From an uncultured Collinsella sp. (GTDB lineage Bacteria; Actinomycetota; Coriobacteriia; Coriobacteriales; Coriobacteriaceae), in assembly GCA_958427975.1 (NCBI GenBank), contig CAUAEH010000068.1, forward strand, positions 1-6,132: DNA of 6,132 bases. The letters are read 5' to 3'. Under the pieces are notes generated by a model. It saw nothing but the letters and a program-made list of their open reading frames with translations. It was not told the origin of the DNA and ran no database searches. Below, in pieces: positions 1-6,080 of the stretch. How positions within the stretch are numbered: the first letter of the stretch is position 1; each line of letters opens with the position of its first letter. The position numbers and the translations under genes are program-made.

Positions 1-20
1 ACAACGTCGTGAATCTGACT

Positions 21-40
21 CCTGCCACATGCATGACAGG
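21..40 (+). other. Short imperfect hairpin in the ptsH leader
   Basis: CCTGCCA (21-27) can pair with TGACAGG (34-40) around a six-base loop, with one C/A mismatch in seven positions. It lies 26 bases before the ptsH start and just upstream of its RBS. There is no T-tract after it, so it is not a standard terminator. It could be a leader structure, a remnant of an operator, or chance. No convincing promoter for ptsH is seen in the first 65 bases, so the promoter probably lies outside the window. Confidence 0.25.
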
Positions 41-65
41 GGTTAAACACAAAAAGGAGTCAACT

Positions 66-329
66 ATGGTTTCTGAGAAGGCTACCCTCGTTAATCCTCA
101 GGGTCTGCACATGCGTCCGGCTGGTCTGTTCGCCTCCACCATGGGCAAGTATGCCTGTGACGTGACGGTCGTCACCCCCGAGAAGGAGGTCAACGGCAAG
201 TCCCCGATGGCCCTCATGGCTGCTGGTATCCCCTGCGGCACCGAGGTCGAGGTCAAGTGCGACGGCGCTGACGAGGCCGAGGCTCTGGCTGCTGCCATCG
301 AGCTCATCAAGAGCGGTCTTGGCGAGTAG
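66..329 (+). CDS. ptsH: HPr, phosphocarrier protein of the PTS
   Basis: This 87-residue protein has the usual HPr length. HPr is the small cytoplasmic carrier that takes phosphate from enzyme I and gives it to the sugar-specific EIIA domains. The active-site motif GLHMRPA places the phosphorylated histidine exactly at His15, with the conserved Arg17 beside it. The regulatory-serine motif NGKSPMALM puts a serine at position 46, the residue that HPr kinase/phosphorylase modifies in Firmicutes. Here Ser46 is followed by Pro47 rather than the Ile of Bacillus. The ATG at 66 is chosen because AAAGGAG (53-59) lies six bases upstream and because it sets His15 in register. An in-frame GTG at 9 would add 19 residues unlike HPr and is rejected. 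The gene precedes ptsI, its phosphate donor, as in many bacteria, but a terminator lies between them. Confidence 0.97.
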   Translation: MVSEKATLVNPQGLHMRPAGLFASTMGKYACDVTVVTPEKEVNGKSPMALMAAGIPCGTEVEVKCDGADEAEALAAAIELIKSGLGE

Positions 330-371
330 AACTCAAACGGGTCGCATGTTGAACAACTAAGTTCATATTTG

Positions 372-410
372 GGGGCGCAGTGGCCTGTTGTAAGGTAGCT
401 GCGCTCTTTT
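372..410 (+). terminator. Intrinsic terminator or attenuator between ptsH and ptsI
   Basis: GGGCGCAG (373-380) pairs with CTGCGCTC (399-406) to give eight pairs, one of them G-T. The 18-base loop can itself form a small inner stem (GCCT with AGGT). TTTT follows directly at 407-410. The position, 43 bases after the ptsH stop, fits a terminator that ends most transcripts after ptsH and lets some continue into ptsI. This would yield more HPr than enzyme I. The U-tract is short, so read-through is likely. Confidence 0.7.
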
Positions 411-456
411 GTCATGGATATGGCAAAACGCTTTATCACATGACACGGAGAGAGGA

Positions 457-2166
457 ATGGGAATGTATCAGGGAGTCAACGCTTCCGAGGGCATCGGTAT
501 CGGCACCGTCATGGTCGCCGTCGATCCCGACTTGACGTTTGAGCCGCACGAGGTTGCTGATTCGGCAGCAGAGAAGGAGCGCTATCAGTCCGCTCTTTCG
601 GTCTTCTGCGAGAAGACCCAGGCTCAGGCCGACCACATGAAGGAGACGGTGGGCGAGGCCGAGGCCGAGATCATGAGCGGACATATTGTCCTGGCTCAGG
701 ATCCTGGTATGACCGACGCCATCAACGCCGCCATTGACGGCGGTACCTGCGCCGAGCAGGCGCTCATGGACACCTCGACCATGTTCGAGAACATGTTCCT
801 GTCCATGGACGACGAGATGTTCCGTCTGCGCGCGGCCGACATCGCCGACATCCGCACCGGTATTCTGGCCGAGCTGCTGGGCAAGGAGGTCGTCGACCTC
901 TCCGTCCTGCCCGAGAACACCGTCGTTGTCGTGCATGACCTCACGCCGTCCATGACCGCCACGATCGATAAGGCCCACGTTGCCGGTATCGTCACCGAGA
1001 CCGGTGGCCGCACGTCGCACTCCGCGATCATCGCGCGTGCCCTCGAGATCCCGGCTGTCCTTTCGGTTTCCAACAGCTGCACCGCGCTGCGCAACGGTAT
1101 GACCGTTGTCGTCGACGGTGGCAAGGGTATCGTTGAGGCCGATCCCGACGAGGAGACGCTCGCTGCCTACACCGCCAAGGCCGAGGCCTTCGCTGCCGAG
1201 AAGGCAGCCCTCGAGGCCTTCCGTGGCAAGCCGTCCGTGACTGCCGATGGCATCAAGAAGATCATCGCCTGCAACATCGGTAACCCTGATGACGTGCCCA
1301 ACGCGCTCGATCACGATGCCGAGGCCATCGGTCTGTTCCGCTCCGAGTTCCTGTTCATGGACTCTGCCGAGCTTCCTTCCGAGGAGGAGCAGTTCAACGC
1401 CTACCGTAAGGTCGCCAGCGCGCTCAAGGGTGCTCCGGTCATCATCCGTACGCTCGATGTGGGTGGCGACAAGGAGATTCCGTATCTGCATATGGTCAAG
1501 GAAGACAACCCCTTCATGGGCTTCCGCGCCGTGCGTTACTGCCTGGCCAATCCCGACCAGTACAAGGTCCAGCTCCGCGCTCTGCTGCGCGCTAGCGCCT
1601 TCGGTGACGTCAAGATTATGATCCCGCTCGTCACCTGCGTCGAGGAGGTCTTGGCTGTCAAGGAGCTCGTCGAGCAGTGCAAGGCCGAGCTGACCGAAGA
1701 GGGTCGCAAGTTCAACGAGAACATCGAGGTCGGCATCATGGTCGAGACGCCCGCCGCTTCGCTGCTCGCAGACCGTCTTGCCGAGGTTGCCGACTTCTTC
1801 TCCATCGGCACCAACGACCTGATCGGCTACACCATGTGCGCCGACCGTGGTAACGACACCATTTCCAACCTGTACCAGGTGTACTATCCCGCCGTGCTCC
1901 GCTCGCTCAAGAACATCATCGAGAGCGGCGTGAAGGCCGGCATCATGGTCGGTATGTGCGGCGAGGCCGCTGCTGATCCGCTGCTCGAGCCGCTGCTGAT
2001 CAGCTGGGGCTTGGAGGAGTTCTCGATGAGCGCTCCGTCGATCCTGCGCGCCCGCAAGACCATCAGCCAGTGGACCAAGGCCGAGTGCGACGAGCTCGCC
2101 GAGAAGGCGCTCGCCTGCAACACCGCCGCCGAGGTCAAGGCACTGCTCGAGTCCGCAGCTCGCTAA
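457..2166 (+). CDS. ptsI: Enzyme I of the PTS (PEP-protein phosphotransferase)
   Basis: Enzyme I is a cytoplasmic protein that autophosphorylates from PEP and passes the phosphate to HPr. The 569-residue product is full length. The N-terminal half carries the HPr-binding helical region and the phosphohistidine motif GGRTSHSAIIARA, with His188 as the phosphorylated residue. The C-terminal PEP-binding barrel shows GLFRSEFLFM (Arg295), RTLDVGGDKE (Arg331), the magnesium ligands Glu430 (MVETPAA) and Asp454 (FSIGTNDL), and the active-site Cys501 in GMCGE. These all lie one position before the E. coli residues, so the enzyme should be active. Two ATGs compete: 457 (GGAG six bases upstream) and 463 (AGAGGA six bases upstream). 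The difference is two residues and either fits. A TTG at 409 would begin inside the terminator and is unlikely. A weak TTGTCA at 409-414 could be a -35 element, but no good -10 follows. Confidence 0.97.
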   Translation: MGMYQGVNASEGIGIGTVMVAVDPDLTFEPHEVADSAAEKERYQSALSVFCEKTQAQADHMKETVGEAEAEIMSGHIVLAQDPGMTDAINAAIDGGTCAEQALMDTSTMFENMFLSMDDEMFRLRAADIADIRTGILAELLGKEVVDLSVLPENTVVVVHDLTPSMTATIDKAHVAGIVTETGGRTSHSAIIARALEIPAVLSVSNSCTALRNGMTVVVDGGKGIVEADPDEETLAAYTAKAEAFAAEKAALEAFRGKPSVTADGIKKIIACNIGNPDDVPNALDHDAEAIGLFRSEFLFMDSAELPSEEEQFNAYRKVASALKGAPVIIRTLDVGGDKEIPYLHMVKEDNPFMGFRAVRYCLANPDQYKVQLRALLRASAFGDVKIMIPLVTCVEEVLAVKELVEQCKAELTEEGRKFNENIEVGIMVETPAASLLADRLAEVADFFSIGTNDLIGYTMCADRGNDTISNLYQVYYPAVLRSLKNIIESGVKAGIMVGMCGEAAADPLLEPLLISWGLEEFSMSAPSILRARKTISQWTKAECDELAEKALACNTAAEVKALLESAAR

Positions 2167-2183
2167 TTTGGTATCAGAGGTAA

Positions 2184-2216
2184 CCGCGTGGTTGGAATGG
2201 GCCGGCCACGCGGCCC
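2184..2216 (+). other. GC-rich hairpin region between ptsI and the first PfkB kinase
   Basis: CCGCGTGG (2184-2191) pairs perfectly with CCACGCGG (2206-2213) around a 14-base loop. A second stem, GGGCCG (2199-2204) with CGGCCC (2211-2216) and a six-base loop, uses the same 3' bases, so the two cannot form together. No T-tract follows either stem, so this is not a canonical terminator. Since no promoter is evident in this 74-base gap, ptsI and the downstream kinase are probably co-transcribed. The structure may then act as an mRNA stability or processing element. Confidence 0.5.
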
Positions 2217-2240
2217 TCACATATACAGGGGGTACTGTAA

Positions 2241-3173
2241 ATGTTCTACACGCTAACCGCTAACCCGGCTGTCGACATGACGGTTTCGAGCTCTCCGCTC
2301 GAGCCCGACGAGAACGTCCGCACCGGCTCGGCCAGCTACACGGCTAACGGCAAGGGCCTCGACGTGTCCTTCGCCTTTAAGAAGATGGGCGTCGACACCG
2401 TCGCGCTCGGCTTCTTCGCTGGCTTCACGGGCAAGTTCATCGTCGAGGAGGTCATGAACCTGGGTTGCCTCTGCCGCCCGGTCTGGACCGACGGTATCAC
2501 GCGCATTAACACCTACGTCAACGATGGCCAGCACGAGTACGGCATCCTGAACCCGGGTGCTCCGATCACGCCGCAGCACCAGGAGGAGCTCTACAACATC
2601 CTGGACACCGCGGGCGATCTCGAGTGCCTGATCGTCTCCGGCTCCGTGCCTCCCAAAGCTACGCCCGACTTCCTGGCTCAGGTCATGGAGCACGCTCAGG
2701 CCCGTGGCGCCGACGTCGTCCTGGACCTGTCCTCCGACAAGCTCAAGGAGCTCGCTCACAAGAAGCCGCTGCTCATCAAGCCGAACCATCACGAGATGAA
2801 GGCCATCTTCGGCGTGCCGGTCGACACCGACGACGAGGTCCGCGTTGCCATGAAGATGGCTCACGACGCTGGCGTTCAGAACGTGCTGCTCACCCGTGGT
2901 AGCCGCGGCGACGCTTACTTCTCCAACGGCGATGATATTTGGTACGCCAAGCGTGAGTTCAACATCAAGCTGGTTTCTTCCGTCTGCGCCGGCGACTGCA
3001 CCCTCGCTGCTTTCCTGCACAAGTGGTACAGGGATCGCGACAACGTCGAGGAGGCCATGAAGCTCGCTATGGCCACCGGCGCCAACGTTGCCGAGTCCGT
3101 CGGCATCGGCGACTTCGGCCACGTCGACGAGTACAGCAAGCGCGTTGCTGTCCGCAAGCTCGATCGTCAGTAA
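2241..3173 (+). CDS. pfkB: PfkB-family sugar-phosphate kinase, 1-phosphofructokinase-like (copy 1)
   Basis: This 310-residue protein belongs to the 1-phosphofructokinase / tagatose-6-phosphate kinase branch of PfkB, which phosphorylates a sugar phosphate with ATP. Visible motifs are ANPAVD (7-12), NGKGLDV (36-42), TRIN with Arg88, VSGSVPP, KPNHHE (180-185), a GxxG nucleotide loop (TRGSRG) and VCAGDC with catalytic-base Asp252. Two features are odd. The usual first Gly of GAGD is Cys249, and position 41, usually Asn in GKGxN, is Asp. Cys253 also follows the catalytic Asp directly. The start has AGGGGG (2227-2232) eight bases upstream. It follows ptsI without a clear promoter and ends before a strong terminator, so it is probably in an operon with ptsI. 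Fructose-1-phosphate is the likeliest substrate, but the substituted residues leave this open; tagatose-6-phosphate is an alternative. Confidence 0.88.
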   Translation: MFYTLTANPAVDMTVSSSPLEPDENVRTGSASYTANGKGLDVSFAFKKMGVDTVALGFFAGFTGKFIVEEVMNLGCLCRPVWTDGITRINTYVNDGQHEYGILNPGAPITPQHQEELYNILDTAGDLECLIVSGSVPPKATPDFLAQVMEHAQARGADVVLDLSSDKLKELAHKKPLLIKPNHHEMKAIFGVPVDTDDEVRVAMKMAHDAGVQNVLLTRGSRGDAYFSNGDDIWYAKREFNIKLVSSVCAGDCTLAAFLHKWYRDRDNVEEAMKLAMATGANVAESVGIGDFGHVDEYSKRVAVRKLDRQ

Positions 3174-3201
3174 TCGAAACGCGACATATTCGTGCGCATG
3201 C

Positions 3202-3233
3202 GGCGCCCCGGTTTCGGCTGGGGCGCCTTTTTT
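3202..3233 (+). terminator. Strong intrinsic terminator after the first PfkB kinase
   Basis: GGCGCCCC (3202-3209) pairs perfectly with GGGGCGCC (3220-3227) around a ten-base loop and is followed by six T residues (3228-3233). It starts 29 bases after the stop codon. It should end the ptsI-kinase transcript and separate the two kinase paralogues into different units. Confidence 0.93.
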
Positions 3234-3293
3234 GTTCCGTCATTGGAGAGAGATGTTCTGCCGTACTTCATCGCTTCCACACCGTTCACCGAG

Positions 3294-3328
3294 TTGTCCT
3301 AGCCTTTTACCGATGGGTGGAATATACT
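3294..3328 (+). promoter_or_regulatory. Possible promoter of the second PfkB kinase
   Basis: TATACT (3323-3328) is a good -10 hexamer (one mismatch to TATAAT), 35 bases before the ATG and downstream of a strong terminator, where a promoter is needed. TTGTCC (3294-3299) is the best -35-like hexamer, but the 23-base gap is too long for ordinary sigma70 use. The promoter may therefore rely on an activator or on a poor -35 around 3300. TTCCAC (3274-3279) and GTGGAA (3317-3322) form a widely spaced inverted repeat, the second half touching the -10; it could be an operator or chance. Confidence 0.4.
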
Positions 3329-3362
3329 TTCATCAACACGTTGCTTCGTGAAAGGAACATTC

Positions 3363-4295
3363 ATGATTTACACGCTCACTGCAAATCCCGCCATTGACTA
3401 CAACATCGCCTGCGACGGCCTTGCTGCCAACACCGTCACGCGTACCCGTAACGCCGTCTACACGCCCAACGGCAAGGGTCTCAACGTCTCGTTCACCCTC
3501 GATCACTACGGTGTCGACACCACGATCCTGGGCTTTTTCGCCGGCTTCTCGGGCGAGTTTATCGTTAAGGGCGCCGAGGCCCTGGGCGTGCCCGTCAAGC
3601 CCGTTTGGACCGACGGCATCACGCGCGTCAACGTGTTCCTCAATGCCGGACCCGACACCGAGTACAACATGGTCAACGCCGGTGCCGCCATCAACGAGGC
3701 CAACGAGCAGGAGATGTTTGAGCTCATCGATTCGCTCGATGACATGACCTGCCTGGTCATCAGCGGCTCGCTGCCTCCCAACACTTCCGAGGGCTTCTTG
3801 GCCGAGGTCCTGCGCCGCGTCAAGGCCAAGGGGGCCGAGTTCGTCCTCGACATCTCGAGCCATCAGCTGGCAGACCTCATTGCCATGGAGCCGCTGCTGA
3901 TCAAGCCCAATGACGACGAGCTGCTCGACATCTTTGGCATTAAGGTGAGCGGTGGCGACGATGAGTCCGTCAAGGGCGCTATGGCCGAGCTGCACGCCAA
4001 GGGCGCCAAGAACGTGCTGCTGACCCTCGGTGGCGCCGGTGCGTACTTCTCCAACGGCGAGCACATCTGGTTTGCCAATCGCACCTTCGACGTCAAGCTG
4101 CTGTCGACGGTGTGCGCCGGCGATTCCTCGCTCGCTGCCTTCCTGTCCGTATGGCACGACGCTCCCGAGCGCGTCGAGGATGCCCTCCGTCTGTCGATGG
4201 CCACCGGCGCCAACGTGGTCGAGTGCCCGGGCCTGGGCGACTTTGCCAAGGTGGACGAATACAAGAAGAACATCGAAGTTCGTCAGGTCTGCTAG
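3363..4295 (+). CDS. pfkB: PfkB-family sugar-phosphate kinase, 1-phosphofructokinase-like (copy 2)
   Basis: This 310-residue paralogue of the upstream kinase is about half identical to it by eye. The same motif order is seen: ANPAID (7-12), NGKGLNV (36-42) with the family-typical Asn41, TRVN with Arg88, ISGSLPP, KPNDDE (181-186), the nucleotide loop TLGGAGA and VCAGDS with catalytic-base Asp254. Cys251 again replaces the usual first Gly of GAGD, while Ser255 after the Asp is normal. This copy is closer to the standard 1-phosphofructokinase pattern and is the better candidate for converting fructose-1-phosphate to fructose-1,6-bisphosphate. The ATG has AAAGGA (3351-3356) six bases upstream; an in-frame GTG at 3348 would put the RBS inside the gene and is rejected. 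It is bracketed by terminators, so it is probably transcribed alone. No fructose EII gene lies in the window. Confidence 0.9.
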   Translation: MIYTLTANPAIDYNIACDGLAANTVTRTRNAVYTPNGKGLNVSFTLDHYGVDTTILGFFAGFSGEFIVKGAEALGVPVKPVWTDGITRVNVFLNAGPDTEYNMVNAGAAINEANEQEMFELIDSLDDMTCLVISGSLPPNTSEGFLAEVLRRVKAKGAEFVLDISSHQLADLIAMEPLLIKPNDDELLDIFGIKVSGGDDESVKGAMAELHAKGAKNVLLTLGGAGAYFSNGEHIWFANRTFDVKLLSTVCAGDSSLAAFLSVWHDAPERVEDALRLSMATGANVVECPGLGDFAKVDEYKKNIEVRQVC

Positions 4296-4328
4296 TTCCG
4301 GCACCTTGTCTGAATAGTTTGATTATTT

Positions 4329-4362
4329 CGCATCCGTCTTAGACTAGGACGGATGCGTTTTT
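4329..4362 (+). terminator. Strong intrinsic terminator after the second PfkB kinase
   Basis: A ten-pair perfect stem, CGCATCCGTC (4329-4338) with GACGGATGCG (4348-4357), closes a nine-base loop and is followed by TTTTTGTTT. It begins 34 bases after the stop codon and isolates the kinase transcript from cca. Confidence 0.95.
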
Positions 4363-4399
4363 GTTTATCGGACTTGCGTGTGCAGTGGAGGCTGTTTCT

Positions 4400-4408
4400 T
4401 GCTAGACT
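4400..4408 (+). promoter_or_regulatory. Possible extended -10 promoter for cca
   Basis: TGCTAGACT holds a -10-like TAGACT (4403-4408) directly preceded by the TGn extension, which can offset a weak -35. TGCAGT (4381-4386), with a 16-base gap, is a poor -35. The site lies between the upstream terminator and the cca RBS, 52 bases before the ATG, where a promoter is expected. A second, weaker option is TTGCAG (4411-4416) with TTTGAT (4434-4439). Confidence 0.35.
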
Positions 4409-4459
4409 TCTTGCAGACGCAATCGATAGCCAATTTGATAGTCGCAGGAGGCCATAGGC

Positions 4460-5854
4460 ATGTGCAATGTTTCGCTCAACGGTACTCAACCGTCCGATGC
4501 CTCCCTGCGCGTCCTTCGCGCGCTTGAGGCTGGTGGTCTTGAAGCTTGGTACGTGGGCGGCTGGGTGCGCGACGCCCTGATGGGGTGCCCCAGCCATGAT
4601 GTTGATATGTGCTGTAGCGGCCTGTGGCAGGAGTCCAAAGTGGCGCTCGAGGCCGCTGGTATCGCGGTCGTGGAGTCGGGCATTAAATTTGGCGGAATCA
4701 CGGCTATTTCCGATGGCGAGCGTATCGAGGTCACCACGTACCGTCTGGATGGCTTTTACACCGATGGTCGCCATCCCCAGAGTGTGGAGCGTGCCGCCTC
4801 GCTCGAGGACGATCTGGCGCGCCGCGACTTTACCGTCAACGCCATGGCCTGGCATCCCGAGCGCGGGCTTGTCGACTGCTGCGACGGCCAGGGTGACTTG
4901 GAGCGCAAGCTGATTCGCGCTGTCGGCGATCCCAAGCGTCGCTTTAACGAGGACGCTCTGCGCATGCTGCGTGCGGTGCGCTTTGCCTGCCGTCTGGACT
5001 TTATGATTGAGCTCGAGACTAAGCGTGCGCTTGCCGAGTGCGCGCCGCTGCTCGATGCCGTGGCGCGCGAGCGTGTGGGTATTGAGCTCGAGGGCATTCT
5101 TTCGACCGGTCATGGGGGAGACGCGATGCTTCGCTATCCCGAGCTCATCTGTTCCGCTGTGCCCGAGTTGGCAGCGGGTCGCGGGTTTGATCAACGCAGT
5201 GTCTATCATGCGTTTAACGTCTACGAGCATATCGCCCGCGTACTGACGGTGGCAGGGGAGTTGGCGCTGTGCGACGGCATCGCGCCCTCCTCGAGTCTGA
5301 TGTGGGCGGCGTTTTTGCACGATGTGTCCAAGCCCGAGTGCTTCACGGTCGATCACGCCGGCAGCGGACACTTCTACGGTCATCCCGAGCTCGGCGCCAA
5401 GAAAGCGCGCGTCATTATGGATCGCCTGGCACTCTCGCACGACCTGGTGCGCGACGTTTGCCTGCTCATCAAATATCACGATAAGCCGCTGCGCCCCGAG
5501 CGCTCCTGCCTGCTCAATATGATGCGCGCGCTTTCGGGCGAGGGCGTCGACACGGCCCGCCTGATTGACGAGCTCATGGACCTCAAGCGTGCCGACACAC
5601 TTGGCAAGGCCCCGTCGTGCTTCTATTACGTCGAGACGATTGAGGAGATGCGCGCGATGGCGCACGAGCTGCTGAAGGCAGGGGAGCCCTATACGCTCAA
5701 GATGCTCGCCATCAACGGCGGCGACCTGATCCGTGCCGGAGTCAAGCCCGGGCCGGAACTGGGTCAGCTTCTCAACTCCGCCCTCGACGCCGTGATCGAA
5801 GACAACATTCCCAACGATCGCGAAGCTCTTTTGGTCCATCTCAACTTGAATTAG
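4460..5854 (+). CDS. cca: CCA tRNA nucleotidyltransferase with HD domain
   Basis: This 464-residue enzyme of the class II nucleotidyltransferase family adds or repairs the 3' CCA of tRNAs using CTP and ATP, without a nucleic-acid template. The catalytic head has YVGGWVRDALMG (31-42) followed by the metal-binding DVD (Asp47 and Asp49), then RRDFTVNAMAW (121-131) and EDALRMLRAVRFA starting at residue 164. These match the class II motifs for catalysis, ribose recognition and nucleotide selection. The C-terminal half is an HD-type domain, with His250 and the HD pair His287-Asp288 (LHDVSKP) and further His residues in HFYGHPE. The full CCA-adding set of motifs argues against a plain poly(A) polymerase, though separate A- or CC-adding activity cannot be excluded by eye. 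The start is clear: AGGAGG (4446-4451) lies eight bases before the ATG. The gene stands alone after a terminator and is followed by tRNA genes. Confidence 0.95.
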   Translation: MCNVSLNGTQPSDASLRVLRALEAGGLEAWYVGGWVRDALMGCPSHDVDMCCSGLWQESKVALEAAGIAVVESGIKFGGITAISDGERIEVTTYRLDGFYTDGRHPQSVERAASLEDDLARRDFTVNAMAWHPERGLVDCCDGQGDLERKLIRAVGDPKRRFNEDALRMLRAVRFACRLDFMIELETKRALAECAPLLDAVARERVGIELEGILSTGHGGDAMLRYPELICSAVPELAAGRGFDQRSVYHAFNVYEHIARVLTVAGELALCDGIAPSSSLMWAAFLHDVSKPECFTVDHAGSGHFYGHPELGAKKARVIMDRLALSHDLVRDVCLLIKYHDKPLRPERSCLLNMMRALSGEGVDTARLIDELMDLKRADTLGKAPSCFYYVETIEEMRAMAHELLKAGEPYTLKMLAINGGDLIRAGVKPGPELGQLLNSALDAVIEDNIPNDREALLVHLNLN

Positions 5855-5884
5855 CTACCCCTTTTACCTGCGTGTTCCATAACC

Positions 5885-5903
5885 TGCCGACAATTTTTCG
5901 GCA
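5885..5903 (+). terminator. Weak terminator-like hairpin after cca
   Basis: TGCCGA (5885-5890) pairs with TCGGCA (5898-5903) around a seven-base T-rich loop. The following bases are T-rich but interrupted (ATTTGGAATTTCTTCTT), so termination would be inefficient. It starts 31 bases after the cca stop and is the only candidate terminator before the tRNA promoter. Confidence 0.45.
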
Positions 5904-5918
5904 ATTTGGAATTTCTTC

Positions 5919-5947
5919 TTGCGCTGACGTTTTTTGTCCCGTAATAT
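5919..5947 (+). promoter_or_regulatory. Sigma70-type promoter for the tRNA-Glu genes
   Basis: TTGCGC (5919-5924) and TAATAT (5942-5947) are separated by 17 bases, the optimal spacing. The -10 differs from TATAAT at two positions and the -35 keeps TTG. Transcription would begin near 5954-5956, leaving a 5' leader of about 27 bases before the first tRNA. Confidence 0.7.
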
Positions 5948-5981
5948 ATTTCCTCGCAGCACGGCAGTGCAGATGTCATGT

Positions 5982-6058
5982 GGCCCGTTCGTCTAGCGGT
6001 TTAGGACGCCGCCCTCTCAAGGCGGAGATCACCAGTTCGAATCTGGTACGGGCTACCA
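5982..6058 (+). tRNA. tRNA-Glu (anticodon CUC)
   Basis: The 77 bases fold as a complete cloverleaf including the encoded CCA. The acceptor stem is GGCCCGT (5982-5988) with ACGGGCT (6048-6054), including a G1-U72 wobble. The anticodon stem is CCGCC/GGCGG with loop CTCTCAA, giving anticodon CTC at 6016-6018, which reads GAG (Glu). The T stem is ACCAG/CTGGT around TTCGAAT. The discriminator base is A6055, followed by CCA at 6056-6058. The D-arm (TCGTCTAGCGGTTTAGGAC) resembles other bacterial tRNA-Glu genes. It lies downstream of a good promoter and is the first of a tandem pair. Confidence 0.97.
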
Positions 6059-6080
6059 TTTCTTTTCTGCTGAGGCTTAT

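Noticed and set aside
9..65. N-terminal extension of HPr from a GTG at 9
   Set aside because: It would contain the AAAGGAG ribosome site within the gene and add 19 residues unlike HPr; His15 numbering supports the ATG at 66.
409..456. Extended enzyme I start at TTG 409
   Set aside because: It lies in the terminator T-tract and adds residues without family support; the ATG at 457 or 463 has ribosome-binding sequence and a normal enzyme I beginning.
436..2220. Open frame of 594 codons on the - strand opposite ptsI
   Set aside because: ptsI on the + strand is certain and full length. GC-rich third positions remove stops on the opposite strand, and the antisense product (rich in Gly, Leu, Asp, His, Val) has no recognisable domain or RBS-supported start.
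2192..2225. Promoter for the first kinase (TTGGAA plus CATATA)
   Set aside because: The 22-base spacing is too long, and a start from this -10 would remove most of the ribosome site at 2227-2232, so co-transcription with ptsI is more likely.
2253..4304. Two long - strand open frames (2253-3122 and 3333-4304) opposite the kinases
   Set aside because: They have the same antisense composition effect. Their resemblance to each other only mirrors the homology of the two kinases on the + strand.
4292..5839. Open frame of 515 codons on the - strand opposite cca
   Set aside because: cca is supported by full motif sets and a strong RBS. The antisense product resembles no known family and would read back through the terminator at 4329-4362.
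6059..6080. Separate promoter for the second tRNA-Glu
   Set aside because: The 22-base spacer is too short and has no -35/-10 pair.
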